This document shows positions 20,000-28,899 of a DNA stretch of 64,000 nucleotides, piece after piece. Each line of letters opens with the position of its first letter. Within the stretch, counting starts at the first letter, position 1. This DNA is from Phaeovulum molybdatiresistens (lineage in GTDB: Bacteria > Pseudomonadota > Alphaproteobacteria > Rhodobacterales > Rhodobacteraceae). The translations under genes and the position numbers were made by a program. The notes beneath the pieces are model-generated. The model worked only from the letters and a program-made list of their open reading frames with translations, did not search any database and was not told the origin of the DNA. The DNA is taken from NCBI RefSeq assembly GCF_023544865.1, contig NZ_JAMJFX010000008.1:1-64000 (forward strand), in the 5' to 3' direction.

Positions 20000-21967
20000 A
20001 TGGCCGGGATCGATTTCGAGCCATGGGAACCCGAAGAAAGCGTCGGGAAACTGTGGCACGCTTTTGCCAGCCGTCTGGACGCCCCAAGCGTCCACGATGG
20101 AGCCCGGGTCGGCCTTTCCGAGGTTGGCGGACGGCTGGCAGTCCTGTTCCGGGGTCTTGGCGGCAATCCCGCCGTCGAGATCCGCCCCGTGGCCGAGGAA
20201 ATCAGCCACCACCGCCTGTCCTGGCGGCGCAGCCTGGGCACATTCGCCGAAACCGTGCCGCGCGCCAGCTTTGATGGCGCGGCGCTGCGGCTTCCCGACA
20301 GCCTGGCGGTGTTTCCCGCGCGCGAAGCCAATGGCGCGCTTTATCTGTGGCTGGCCGCGGCCGCCGCCCATGCCGGGGCGCCGGTGGCGCAGGCCGATCC
20401 GCTGGCCGCCGATCTGGCCGCATTGATCGCCGCGCGCGACATGGTGGCGCGCACCTTGCACGAAGCGCCCGGGTTTCGCGGCCTTTACCGTGATCTTTGC
20501 GCAGCCCTTCTGGCGCTGCGCCCCGTGGAAAAACGCCCCGCGACCGAGGCCGCTGTCGAGGCGCTGGTGCGTGCGCAGCTGGGCGATCCCGCGCCGCTGT
20601 CCGATGCCGCGCAGGCGCTGCAGGCCCGGTTTGCGGCGGGCGATCCGGGCGAACAGCTGGCGGGCCTTGTGGCCCCGCGCGGCTATCGCCCGTTCCGGCC
20701 CGTGGCGCTTTGGCCCGATCTGCGTGACCTGGCCCGGTCCGAGGCCAATGCCGTCGAAACCCGCGACACCGAGGGCACCCCCGAGGAAGGCGAGGGCGCG
20801 CGCACCCACCGCGCGCGGCGCCGCAAGGCCGATCAGGCCGAACGCACCGACAGTTTCATCCTGCACAAGTTCGAGGCGATCCTATCCTGGGCGGAATTCA
20901 TCAACCTTAACCGCCGGGTCGAGGATGATGACAATGACGATGCCAAGAAGGCCGCCGACGATCAGGACGAAATCGGGCTGGGGCAGATTTCCAAGGCCCC
21001 GTCCACGCGGCTGAAACTGCATCTGGACCTGGCGCCCGAAGATGTCGACCGCGAGGCGCTGTCGGATATCTGCACCTATCCCGAATGGGACGTGCGGTCC
21101 GGGGCCTATCTGCCGGCGCATGCCCGCGTGTTGGCCTCGACCATCGCGCCCAGCGACGAGGTCGCCGCCTTTCAGACCGATCCGGCATCGCAAAAACGCA
21201 TCCAGGCCGTGCGCCGCCAGTTTGAGGCGCTGCGCCCCTCGCGCATCGCGGTTCCTGGCTTCACCGACGGGGACGAACTGGATACTGACCGCGCGGTGCG
21301 CGCGCAGGTGGAACTGATGGCGACGGGGCAGGGCGATGATCGCGTCTGGCGCCAGACCCGCGCGGAAAAACGCGATCTGGCGGTGTCGATCCTGCTGGAT
21401 GTGTCGCGGTCCACGGAATCGGCGGTGCCGGGGCATGGCCACGGCGGGCGCACGGTGATCGATGTCGAACGCGAGGCGCTGGCAGCGCTGGCCTGGGGTC
21501 TGCATGCCTGCGGCGATGATTTCGCGATCCACGCCTTTTCCTCGCTGAAACGCCAGCGGGTCTTTGTGCAGACCGCCAAGGCCTTTGGCGAGCCGATGGG
21601 CGCGCAGGTCGAGGCCCGCATCGCCGCGTTGCGCCCGGGCCATTACACCCGCCTTGGCACCGCGATCCGCCATGCCGCCGCCGGATTGACCGAACAGGCG
21701 CGCAAGCGGCGGCTGTTGCTGGTGATCACCGATGGCAAGCCCAACGACCTTGACCATTACGAGGGCCGCCACGGCATCGAGGACAGCCACAAGGCGGTGC
21801 TTGAGGCGCGGCGCGCGGGCCATGCCGTCTTTGGCATCACCGTCGATCGGGACGGCAAATCGTGGTTTCCGCGCATCTTCGGGCAGGGGGGCTTTGCGCT
21901 GATCCCTGACCCCGAAAAGCTGACCCAGGCCCTGCCGCAGATCTATCGCCAACTGGTGATGGGCTGA
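20000..21967 (+). CDS. norD: NorD, VWA-domain NO reductase activation protein
   Basis: A protein of about 655 residues with an acidic middle part (RVEDDDNDDAKKAADD) and a C-terminal von Willebrand A domain whose MIDAS motif is DVSRST. NorD partners NorQ in maturing NorBC. The start ATG 20000 follows GAGG by 6 bases; a GTG at 19988 overlaps the norQ stop and is the alternative. Domain order and size match Paracoccus NorD. It overlaps norE by one base (TGATG). Confidence 0.93.
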   Translation: MAGIDFEPWEPEESVGKLWHAFASRLDAPSVHDGARVGLSEVGGRLAVLFRGLGGNPAVEIRPVAEEISHHRLSWRRSLGTFAETVPRASFDGAALRLPDSLAVFPAREANGALYLWLAAAAAHAGAPVAQADPLAADLAALIAARDMVARTLHEAPGFRGLYRDLCAALLALRPVEKRPATEAAVEALVRAQLGDPAPLSDAAQALQARFAAGDPGEQLAGLVAPRGYRPFRPVALWPDLRDLARSEANAVETRDTEGTPEEGEGARTHRARRRKADQAERTDSFILHKFEAILSWAEFINLNRRVEDDDNDDAKKAADDQDEIGLGQISKAPSTRLKLHLDLAPEDVDREALSDICTYPEWDVRSGAYLPAHARVLASTIAPSDEVAAFQTDPASQKRIQAVRRQFEALRPSRIAVPGFTDGDELDTDRAVRAQVELMATGQGDDRVWRQTRAEKRDLAVSILLDVSRSTESAVPGHGHGGRTVIDVEREALAALAWGLHACGDDFAIHAFSSLKRQRVFVQTAKAFGEPMGAQVEARIAALRPGHYTRLGTAIRHAAAGLTEQARKRRLLLVITDGKPNDLDHYEGRHGIEDSHKAVLEARRAGHAVFGITVDRDGKSWFPRIFGQGGFALIPDPEKLTQALPQIYRQLVMG

Positions 21968-22524
21968 TGACACAGGTCGATCCCCCCAGCGTCTTTGATG
22001 AACTGCCCGGCGATCTGATGATCTGGGTGCTGATCGTGTCCGAGCTTTTGGTCTTTGGCGCGGGGCTGGCGGCCTTTCTGGGGGTGCGGCTGACGGATCC
22101 CGCGGGCTTTGCCGCGGCGCAGGACCATTTGCACCGCGCGGGCGCGGGGGTGAATACGATCGTTCTGGTCACCTCGGGCTGGCTGGCGGCGCTGGCGGTG
22201 GCGGCGGTGCGTGTAGGCCGCGTGGCGCGGGCGCGGGGGCTGCTGCTGGTCGCGGGGACGCTTGGTGTTGTGTTTCTGGCCGTCAAGGGCATCGAATATG
22301 CCGACAAGGCCGGGCAGGGCATCAATTTTGAATCCCATGCCTTTTTTACCTTCTACTACCTTCTGACCGGCTTTCACGCCGCCCATGTTATCGCGGGCGT
22401 GGTGATCCTGTGGCTGCTGGCGATCCGCCCCACCCCGCGCGGGGTCGAGGCGGGGGCGGCCTTCTGGCACATGGTCGATCTGGTCTGGGTGATCCTGTTC
22501 CCCGTCATCTATCTGCTGCACTGA
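21967..22524 (+). CDS. norE: NorE, cytochrome oxidase subunit III-like protein
   Basis: A 185-residue membrane protein with five predicted helices, homologous to subunit III of cytochrome c oxidase. GFHAAHVIAGVV and FWHMVDLVWVILFPVIYL are characteristic of that fold. NorE and NorF are accessory to NO reductase in Paracoccus: loss reduces activity but they are not in the purified enzyme. It starts in the norD stop (TGATG) and ends 7 bases before norF. Confidence 0.92.
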   Translation: MTQVDPPSVFDELPGDLMIWVLIVSELLVFGAGLAAFLGVRLTDPAGFAAAQDHLHRAGAGVNTIVLVTSGWLAALAVAAVRVGRVARARGLLLVAGTLGVVFLAVKGIEYADKAGQGINFESHAFFTFYYLLTGFHAAHVIAGVVILWLLAIRPTPRGVEAGAAFWHMVDLVWVILFPVIYLLH

Positions 22525-22531
22525 GCCCGCC

Positions 22532-22774
22532 ATGACCCTGACCCGCGCCTGGTTTGCCCTTCTGGCCCTGTCGGCCCTGTCCACCCTGCTGGCGATCAGC
22601 GGGCTGTCGGGGCTGGTGCTGGCGGCGGGCGTCCTGTTGTTGGCTTTTGTCAAGGCGCAGGTCATTTTGTGGCACTATCTGGAACTGGTCCACGCGCCCT
22701 TCTGGCGGCGGGGCTTTTCGATGGTGCTGGCGATCTACATGCTGATCCTGCTGGGATTGGCGGCGGCGGGGTAG
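22532..22774 (+). CDS. norF: NorF, small membrane protein
   Basis: An 80-residue protein with three hydrophobic segments (WFALLALSALSTLLAISG, LVLAAGVLLLAFVKAQ and VLAIYMLILLGLAAAG). The FVKAQVILWHYLEL segment resembles cytochrome oxidase subunit IV-like proteins. It is a typical NorF by position directly after norE and by length. Its role in NO reductase function is accessory and poorly understood. The stop is 2 bases before nnrU. Confidence 0.88.
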   Translation: MTLTRAWFALLALSALSTLLAISGLSGLVLAAGVLLLAFVKAQVILWHYLELVHAPFWRRGFSMVLAIYMLILLGLAAAG

Positions 22775-22776
22775 CG

Positions 22777-23460
22777 ATGGGCTGGGTGGAATATGTGCTG
22801 GCGATGGGGCTGTTTCTGGCCTCGCACCGCGTCCCGGCGATGCTGGGGCTGAAGGCGCGGGTGACGGCGGTGCTGGGCCCGCGCGGCTATGTCGTGGCCT
22901 TCAGCCTGATGTCCACCGCGCTGCTGGTCTGGGTGATCGCGGCGGCGGGGCGGGCGCCTTTCGTGCCGCTGTGGGATCATGCGATCTGGCAGCGCTGGGC
23001 CGTCAATCTGGTGATGCCGTTGGCGGTGACGCTGGCGGTCTTTGGCACCGCTGCGCCCAACCCCTTTGCCTTTGAGGGCCGGCGCACCGGCTTTGACCCC
23101 GCCCGTCCCGGCATCGCCGGGCTGACGCGCCAGCCGCTTTTATGGGCGCTGGTGCTGTGGGCGGGGGCGCATCTGTTGGCCAATGGCGATCTGGCCCATG
23201 CGATCCTGTTTGGCTTTTTCGTGGTCTTCTCGGTCCTGGGAATGCGCATGGTCGAGGCGCGGCGGCGGCGCGACATCGGCGCGGCCCGCTGGCAGGCAGT
23301 GACCGCGCGAACCAGCTTGGTGCCGCTGGCCGCGCTGATCGCGGGGCGCTGGCGGCCCCGCGGCGCGCCGCCCGTTCTGCGCCTTGTCCTGACCGTGGCG
23401 ATCTGGGCCGCAGTCTGGCACCTGCATGCCCCGGTGATCGGGGTGTCGCCCGCGCCCTAG
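22777..23460 (+). CDS. nnrU: NnrU family membrane protein
   Basis: A 227-residue polytopic membrane protein of the NnrU family. The conserved N-terminus (ASHRVPAM) and GLTRQPLLWALVLWAGAHLLANGDL match the family, which also includes beta-carotene isomerase-like proteins. NnrU was found with nitrite and NO reductase genes in Rhodobacter, and its molecular function is not settled. ATG 22777 starts 2 bases after norF. Its stop overlaps the convergent DUF4202 gene by 4 bases. Confidence 0.9.
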   Translation: MGWVEYVLAMGLFLASHRVPAMLGLKARVTAVLGPRGYVVAFSLMSTALLVWVIAAAGRAPFVPLWDHAIWQRWAVNLVMPLAVTLAVFGTAAPNPFAFEGRRTGFDPARPGIAGLTRQPLLWALVLWAGAHLLANGDLAHAILFGFFVVFSVLGMRMVEARRRRDIGAARWQAVTARTSLVPLAALIAGRWRPRGAPPVLRLVLTVAIWAAVWHLHAPVIGVSPAP

Positions 23461-24062
23461 GGGCGGAAGCAGCTGGCGAAAGGTTCGGGCAGGTCGAATT
23501 CGGCCAGCGCGCGGGCGCGGCCCGCATCGGACATCTTGCGCGCGGTTTTGGCCACGATCTTCAACAGCGCCTCGGGGTCGCGGCCCGTCGCGAAGGGGTG
23601 GAAATACCAGCGCAGGAAGGTGAAGCAGATCACATCCTCCAGCATCTGGACCTTCGGGTCGCGTTTCAGCCCCTCTTTGCGCAGCAGCACGCGCACGCGG
23701 TCCTGATCCTGCGCCCGATAGCCCGCATCGGCCATCAGCCCGGCCAGCCGGTCACCATGCCGCCGGCCCTGTTCGCGCCGCCAGTCCAGATAGCCCGCGC
23801 GCCCTTCGGGGAAATCGGTGCGGGCAAGCGTCCAGCGTTCGATGTGCTGGCCGCGGGCGGCGATCTGCAACACCTCATCCGCGTCGGGACACAGGCGCGC
23901 CAGTTCCGCGCTCATCCGTTCGCCGTAAAGGGCGGCGGCGGGGCGGCCATCTTCCTGCGTGGGGTCGGCGGCATTGGCCGCGTCGATCGCCGCCAGAACC
24001 TGATCCAGCCGCCCGGTTTGTGCCACCGTCATCTGGGCCCCCGTCATCTGTATATCCGTCAT
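23457..24062 (-). CDS. DUF4202 family protein
   Basis: A 201-residue soluble, probably all-helical protein. It has the family pattern ALYGERMS, ARGQHIERW, RAGYLDWRREQGRRHG and LEDVICFTFLRWYF. The ordered His and acidic residues (GQHIERW, RRHGDRLAG) recall metal-dependent HD-like helical enzymes, but no catalytic role is established. DUF4202 genes often sit near nitrogen-oxide or assimilation genes. Here the start overlaps the stop of the Crp/Fnr regulator (ATGA), so the two are co-translated. The tail overlaps the nnrU stop. Met6 and Met11 are alternative starts. Confidence 0.8.
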   Translation of the reverse strand: MTDIQMTGAQMTVAQTGRLDQVLAAIDAANAADPTQEDGRPAAALYGERMSAELARLCPDADEVLQIAARGQHIERWTLARTDFPEGRAGYLDWRREQGRRHGDRLAGLMADAGYRAQDQDRVRVLLRKEGLKRDPKVQMLEDVICFTFLRWYFHPFATGRDPEALLKIVAKTARKMSDAGRARALAEFDLPEPFASCFRP

Positions 24063-24760
24063 CCGCGCCCCCAGGCCTGGGCCGGGTCTTCCTCGGCAAA
24101 GTCGCGCAGGGCGGCGATGTCGGAAATGGCGGCGACGTTCTGGCGGATCGCGACGCCCTGATCGCGCAGCTTGGCAAAGGCACGGCTGAGGCTTTCGGGC
24201 TTCATCCCCAGGCGGCCCGCGATCAGCACCTTGTCGTAGGGCAGCGTCACCTCGCAGGCGCCGTCCTGGCAGGGTGCCAGTTCCAGCAGGAATTCGGCCA
24301 CCCGCTGCGCGCCGGTCTGGGCCTTCAGCGCCTCGACCTGGGCGACCAGGCTGTTCAGATGGGCGAAGGTCGCCGAAAGGATCGAAACGGCAATTTCGGG
24401 GCTTTCGCGGATCTGGCGCAACAGCGCGTCGGCCTCGATCCGGATCAGCCGACAGTCGGTGGCGGCTTCGGCGGCGACGGGATAGACGTCATGGCGGAAG
24501 GCCACCGCCTCGCCAAAGCTGCGGCCCCGGGTGAAGACGCCCACCACCGCCTCGGCGCCATTGGGGGCGATGCGGTACAGCTTCACCCAGCCTTCCGCCA
24601 CGATATAGATGGCGCTGGCGCGTTCGCCCTGCAGGAAGATCGTGGCGCCGCGTTCGAATTCGCGCACCCGCGCGGTGGCCAGCACCGCCTCGGCCACATG
24701 GTCGGGCGCGGCGGACAATAACAGCGACTGACGCGCAAGCGCGGTATATTCCGGTTTCAT
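24059..24760 (-). CDS. nnr: NNR/DNR-type Crp/Fnr transcription regulator
   Basis: A 233-residue Crp/Fnr protein with a cyclic-nucleotide-like sensor domain (to about 120), a dimer helix and a C-terminal winged helix. The recognition helix PESLSRAFAKL has Glu189, Ser192 and Arg193, the FNR-type triad that reads TTGA half-sites, matching the TTGAC boxes before nirS and norC. It lacks the N-terminal Cys cluster of FNR, so it is probably an NO-responsive NNR/DNR (heme based in DNR). ATG 24760 was chosen because upstream sequence is not protein-like. It should be the switch for this island. Confidence 0.88.
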   Translation of the reverse strand: MKPEYTALARQSLLLSAAPDHVAEAVLATARVREFERGATIFLQGERASAIYIVAEGWVKLYRIAPNGAEAVVGVFTRGRSFGEAVAFRHDVYPVAAEAATDCRLIRIEADALLRQIRESPEIAVSILSATFAHLNSLVAQVEALKAQTGAQRVAEFLLELAPCQDGACEVTLPYDKVLIAGRLGMKPESLSRAFAKLRDQGVAIRQNVAAISDIAALRDFAEEDPAQAWGRG

Positions 24761-24784
24761 CCTGTCCCTTCGACTTCCCCTGTC

Positions 24785-24806
24785 TTGCGGCCATATCTTG
24801 CCGCAA
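24785..24806. promoter_or_regulatory. Inverted repeat upstream of the nnr gene
   Basis: TTGCGGC (24785-24791) and GCCGCAA (24800-24806) are perfect 7-base arms around CATATCTT. It lies 25 bases before the regulator start, so it may be an operator or a leader hairpin affecting its translation. It is not an FNR box. The assignment is by position only. Confidence 0.4.
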
Positions 24807-24897
24807 AGCGCGCCGCGGGGCCAGACCTGCAAATGTCGCAGCGCGGAAATAAGGATCAGTGTGACAGAATCGGGCGCGTGCGATCAGATCCGCGCGA

Positions 24898-25767
24898 TCA
24901 GAACCATTGGCCCGGCTCCATCAGGCCCAGATCCATTAGCTGCTGGGAATGCCAATCGAAGGGCACCGAATTGTGCCAGCGGAAATCCGCGATGTCATAG
25001 GATGACCCGGGGTTCAGCTTCAGCGCCTTTGCCACCCGGAACGACGCCACCGCCGCCGTCAGGTTGTGGTGCCAGGGGCAGGCGTAGGTGTTGTATTCTT
25101 CAATGTTGAACGTGTAGTCGGGCCGCAGCACCAGCCCCGGCTGGGCACGAAACAGCGCGATGCGGTCGATCTTGCGCCGGTGCGCGGGCACATGTTCCTC
25201 AAAGCGCCAGCGCAGGCCGCCAAAGAAATCCAGCTGGCGGTCCTTGGGCTGGCCGCTGGCCGGATCGGTCCGCGCCAGCGCGAAATAGCCCGACCGGTCC
25301 AGCATCGCATCGCCCAGGCTGACCGCGTTGCGGTGCTGCGTCAGGTCGGGGGCATACAGATCGACGACATGGCACAGCATCGCATCGCGGCGTTCCTCGG
25401 CATGAAAGGCCAGCAGTTCGCGCACGTTGCGCGTCTCGCAGAAGGGGTGGAACAGATATTCGGCATTATAGCCGTAATAAAGCCAGGTGGTGGGCGCGCA
25501 GGCCGGGATCAGCGCATTGACCGCGCCGACCAGCGCATCGGGGCGGTGGACATCGTGGCGGATGCGGTGGATCTGGGCGGCCAGATCGGCGGGCAGCTGC
25601 AATTCGGGCGGGGCCAGCGCCAGAACCGCGCGAAAGCCCGCCTTCAGATGGTGGCGCAGCGTGCTTTCCGCCTCGACCAGATCCTCGATCAGGATCAGCG
25701 CGACGGGGCCCTTGGCCAGCACCGCGCGGCCCTGATCCAGAAATGCCCGCAGCGACGCGTAATCCAT
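24898..25767 (-). CDS. Glycosyltransferase family 2-like protein
   Basis: A 289-residue soluble protein ([17 protein letters not shown]...). It has conserved-looking segments [43 protein letters not shown] and [13 protein letters not shown]. Proteins of this type are annotated as glycosyltransferase family 2-like in Rhodobacteraceae, often beside miaB. I cannot point to a clear DxD donor motif in the usual place, so the activity is uncertain. The ATG at 25765-25767 was chosen because the upstream extension is low-quality sequence antisense to the miaB leader. The gene is divergent from miaB. Confidence 0.6.
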   Translation of the reverse strand: MDYASLRAFLDQGRAVLAKGPVALILIEDLVEAESTLRHHLKAGFRAVLALAPPELQLPADLAAQIHRIRHDVHRPDALVGAVNALIPACAPTTWLYYGYNAEYLFHPFCETRNVRELLAFHAEERRDAMLCHVVDLYAPDLTQHRNAVSLGDAMLDRSGYFALARTDPASGQPKDRQLDFFGGLRWRFEEHVPAHRRKIDRIALFRAQPGLVLRPDYTFNIEEYNTYACPWHHNLTAAVASFRVAKALKLNPGSSYDIADFRWHNSVPFDWHSQQLMDLGLMEPGQWF

Positions 25768-25897
25768 GGCACCCCCAACCGCACGCAACCCCAAACGCGC
25801 GCAAGATTGCGCGAGGCGGGGGCGAATGCAAGCCGGCGCGCTTGTCGGGCGGGGGTGTTTCGGGCTATCAGGCGGCGATCGCGAAAAGGATGGCCCA

Positions 25898-27229
25898 ATG
25901 GCGGACGTGACCGAGCCCAAAAAGCTCCATATCAAGACCTATGGCTGTCAGATGAATGTCTATGACAGCGAGCGCATGGCCGAGGCGATGGGCGCGGAAG
26001 GCTATGTCCTGACCGACGACGCGGCCGAGGCCGATATGGTCCTGCTGAACACCTGCCACATCCGCGAAAAGGCCGCCGAAAAGGTCTATTCCGATCTGGG
26101 CCGCCTGCGCCCGCTGAAAAATGCCAAGCCTGATCTGAAGATCGGGGTGGCGGGCTGCGTCGCGCAGGCCGAGGGCGAAGAGATCCTGCGCCGGATGCCG
26201 CTGGTCGATCTGGTCGTCGGCTCGCAATCCTATCACCGGCTGCCCGCGATGGTGCGCGCGGTCGAGGCGGGCGAAAAGCCCGTCGACACCGATTTCCCGG
26301 CTGAAGACAAGTTCGACCACCTGCCCGAACGCCCCGCCAGCGCGCGGCCCACCGCCTTCCTGACGGTGCAGGAAGGCTGCGACAAGTTCTGCGCCTTCTG
26401 CGTTGTGCCCTACACCCGCGGGGCCGAGGTCAGCCGCCCCGTCGCCCGAATCCTGACCGAGGCGCGCAAGCTGGTCGCCAAGGGTGTCAAGGAAATCACC
26501 CTGCTGGGCCAGAATGTGAACGGCTATCACGGCGCGGGCGAGGATGGCGACTGGGGCCTTGGCCGCCTGGTGCGCGAACTGGCCCGGATCGAGGGGCTGG
26601 AACGCATCCGCTACACCACCTCGCACCCCAATGACATGAGCGACGACCTGATCGCGGCCCATGCCGAGGAAGCCAAGCTGATGCCCTATCTGCATCTGCC
26701 GGTGCAATCGGGGTCCGACCGCATCCTGAAGGCGATGAACCGCCGCCACACCGCCGAAGATTACCTGCGCCTGATCGAACGCATCCGCGCCGCGCGCCCC
26801 GACATGATGATGTCGGGCGATTTCATCGTGGGCTTCCCCGGCGAAACCGATGCCGATTTTGAGGCAACGATGGATCTGGTGCGCGCGGTGAATTACGGCA
26901 TGGCCTACAGCTTCAAATATTCCGCCCGGCCCGGCACGCCGGCCGCTGACCGTGACCCGGTTGCCGCCGAAATCGCCGATGAACGCCTGCAGCGGCTGCA
27001 GGCGCTGATCACCCAGCAGCAGCGCGCGGCGCAAGCGGCGATGGTCGGGCGTGAGGTGGGCGTTCTGTTCGAAAAGCCCGGCCGCCTGCCGGGCCAGTGG
27101 GTCGGCAAGTCCGACTATCTGCACGCCGTCCACGTCAAGGCCGAGGGGCTGGCGCCCGGAACGCTGGCGCAGGTGCGCATCACCGCCAGCGCGCCCAATT
27201 CGTTGGCCGGTGAACTGATCACGGGCTGA
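25898..27229 (+). CDS. miaB: MiaB, tRNA-i6A37 methylthiotransferase
   Basis: A 443-residue radical SAM enzyme. The N-terminal MTTase domain starts [16 protein letters not shown], the radical SAM motif is CDKFCAFC with VVPYTRG, and a C-terminal TRAM domain follows. It adds a methylthio group to i6A37 of tRNAs using two Fe-S clusters; the three N-terminal Cys (in YGCQMN, NTCHIR and AGCVAQ) bind the second cluster. ATG 25898 follows AAAAGGA at a good distance. Length and motifs are complete. Confidence 0.96.
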   Translation: MADVTEPKKLHIKTYGCQMNVYDSERMAEAMGAEGYVLTDDAAEADMVLLNTCHIREKAAEKVYSDLGRLRPLKNAKPDLKIGVAGCVAQAEGEEILRRMPLVDLVVGSQSYHRLPAMVRAVEAGEKPVDTDFPAEDKFDHLPERPASARPTAFLTVQEGCDKFCAFCVVPYTRGAEVSRPVARILTEARKLVAKGVKEITLLGQNVNGYHGAGEDGDWGLGRLVRELARIEGLERIRYTTSHPNDMSDDLIAAHAEEAKLMPYLHLPVQSGSDRILKAMNRRHTAEDYLRLIERIRAARPDMMMSGDFIVGFPGETDADFEATMDLVRAVNYGMAYSFKYSARPGTPAADRDPVAAEIADERLQRLQALITQQQRAAQAAMVGREVGVLFEKPGRLPGQWVGKSDYLHAVHVKAEGLAPGTLAQVRITASAPNSLAGELITG

Positions 27230-27351
27230 CCCCGGGGCGGGTTTCTTGTCATTTCGGTGAAATTACGCCCGCCGCACACGCAACTGTGAACCAATGCTTG
27301 CGTAGAATTCCAAGCGGGGGCACCATATCTGCGGCAACCTTGCTTTGGGAG

Positions 27352-28374
27352 ATGCTTTTGGGCTTTAGCGCGATCACCCCCCCGCCTCGTTCCCAGGATG
27401 CGCATGAAACGCTGCTGGAATTCCCTGACAATCGGCTTCTGATCGAGCTTTGCGGCGAATTCGACCGCAATCTGGCGCAGATCGAGCACAAGCTGTCGGT
27501 TCACATCCTGCGACGCGGCAACCAGCTGGCGGTGGTCGGCACGCCCGAGGCACAGACACAGGCGGGCGCCGTTCTGGGCCAGCTTTACGGGCGGCTGGAA
27601 CAGGGCCGTGCGGTCAATGCCGAGGAAATCGACGCCGCGATCCGCATGGGCGATCTGGGCCAGGATGCCGTGCCGCTGGACGAACAGATGGAGATGTTCG
27701 CCGCCGGTCACTATGAAATCCGCACCCGCAAGAAGCAGGTCGAACCCCGGACGGATGCGCAAAAAGCCTATGTGAAGCATCTGTTCGAACACGAACTGGC
27801 CTTTGGCATCGGGCCTGCGGGCACCGGCAAGACCTATCTGGCGGTGGCCGTGGGCGTGACCATGCTGATCGGCGGGCATGTCGACAAGATCATCCTGTCG
27901 CGCCCCGCCGTCGAGGCGGGCGAGCGTCTGGGCTTTCTGCCCGGCGACATGAAAGAAAAGGTCGATCCCTACATGCAGCCGCTGTATGATGCGCTGAACG
28001 ACTTTCTGCCCGCCAAGCAGCTGGCCAAGCTGATGGAGGAAAAGCGCATCGAGATCGCGCCGCTGGCCTTCATGCGCGGGCGCACGCTGGCCAATGCCTT
28101 TGTTGTGCTGGATGAGGCGCAGAACGCCACCACCATGCAGATGAAGATGTTCCTGACCCGTCTGGGGCAGGGCAGCCGCATGGTCATCACCGGCGATCGC
28201 AGCCAGGTTGACCTGCCGCGCGGCGTGGCCTCGGGGCTGGCCGATGGCGAACGCATCCTGACCGGGGTGAAGGGCGTCAGCTTCAACTACTTCACCGCCG
28301 CCGATGTGGTGCGCCATCCCCTTGTCGCGCGCATCATCGCGGCCTATGACCGCGCCGATGGAGATGCTGGTTGA
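27352..28374 (+). CDS. PhoH-like ATPase (YbeZ family)
   Basis: A P-loop protein of about 340 residues with Walker A GPAGTGKTYL (near residue 154) and Walker B FVVLDEAQN. The N-terminal part (ETLLEFPDNRLL) is typical of the PhoH/YbeZ type, which works with YbeY in rRNA processing and ribosome quality control. The start is uncertain. ATG 27352 gives the usual length, TTG 27358 sits better after GGGAG, and ATG 27286 gives an unlikely extension. ybeY overlaps its 3' end, as in many proteobacteria. Confidence 0.9.
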   Translation: MLLGFSAITPPPRSQDAHETLLEFPDNRLLIELCGEFDRNLAQIEHKLSVHILRRGNQLAVVGTPEAQTQAGAVLGQLYGRLEQGRAVNAEEIDAAIRMGDLGQDAVPLDEQMEMFAAGHYEIRTRKKQVEPRTDAQKAYVKHLFEHELAFGIGPAGTGKTYLAVAVGVTMLIGGHVDKIILSRPAVEAGERLGFLPGDMKEKVDPYMQPLYDALNDFLPAKQLAKLMEEKRIEIAPLAFMRGRTLANAFVVLDEAQNATTMQMKMFLTRLGQGSRMVITGDRSQVDLPRGVASGLADGERILTGVKGVSFNYFTAADVVRHPLVARIIAAYDRADGDAG

Positions 28375-28864
28375 CACATTGATCGAGGCGCCCGGCTGGG
28401 ACGGGATCGACCTTGCCGGGCTGGGCGAACGCGCGGGGCGCGCGGTTCTGGCCGATCTGGGGCTGGATGCGGCGGGCTTTGAAATCTGCCTGATGGGCTG
28501 TGATGACGCGCGCATCGCGGAATTGAACGCCGATTTTCGTGGCAAGCCGCAGCCCACCAACGTGCTGTCCTGGCCGTCCGAGGAACGCGGGGCCGCGGTT
28601 GATGGTGATGCGCCCGACCGCCCCGAACCCGGCATGGCGATGATGCCCGAATCGCTTGGCGACATCGCGATCGCCTTTGAAACCTGCGCGCGCGAGGCCG
28701 CCGAACAGGGTAAGGATTTCGAAAGCCATGTGATGCACCTTCTGGTGCATGGCACCTTGCATTTGCTGGGATATGATCACATCCGCGACGGCGATGCCGC
28801 CTTGATGGAGGCCGCCGAAATCCGCATCCTTGACCGGATGGGGATCGCGAACCCATATGACTAA
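28358..28864 (+). CDS. ybeY: YbeY endoribonuclease / rRNA maturation factor
   Basis: A 168-residue metalloprotein with the zinc motif HLLVHGTLHLLGYDH (H-x3-H-x5-H). YbeY is a single-strand endoribonuclease needed for 16S rRNA 3'-end maturation and 70S quality control. FRGKPQPTNVLSWP is the other family signature. The start MEMLVDTL overlaps phoH by 17 bases; a second ATG at 28364 is possible. It lies in the conserved order phoH-ybeY-corC-lnt. Confidence 0.95.
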   Translation: MEMLVDTLIEAPGWDGIDLAGLGERAGRAVLADLGLDAAGFEICLMGCDDARIAELNADFRGKPQPTNVLSWPSEERGAAVDGDAPDRPEPGMAMMPESLGDIAIAFETCAREAAEQGKDFESHVMHLLVHGTLHLLGYDHIRDGDAALMEAAEIRILDRMGIANPYD

Positions 28865-28899
28865 GGCCGCGCAACGCGGTTCTGATTTGGAAAGGACTG

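Noticed and set aside
24785..24806. FNR/NNR box upstream of the regulator
   Set aside because: The TTGCGGC-N8-GCCGCAA repeat has different half-sites and spacing from TTGA-N6-TCAA type sites.
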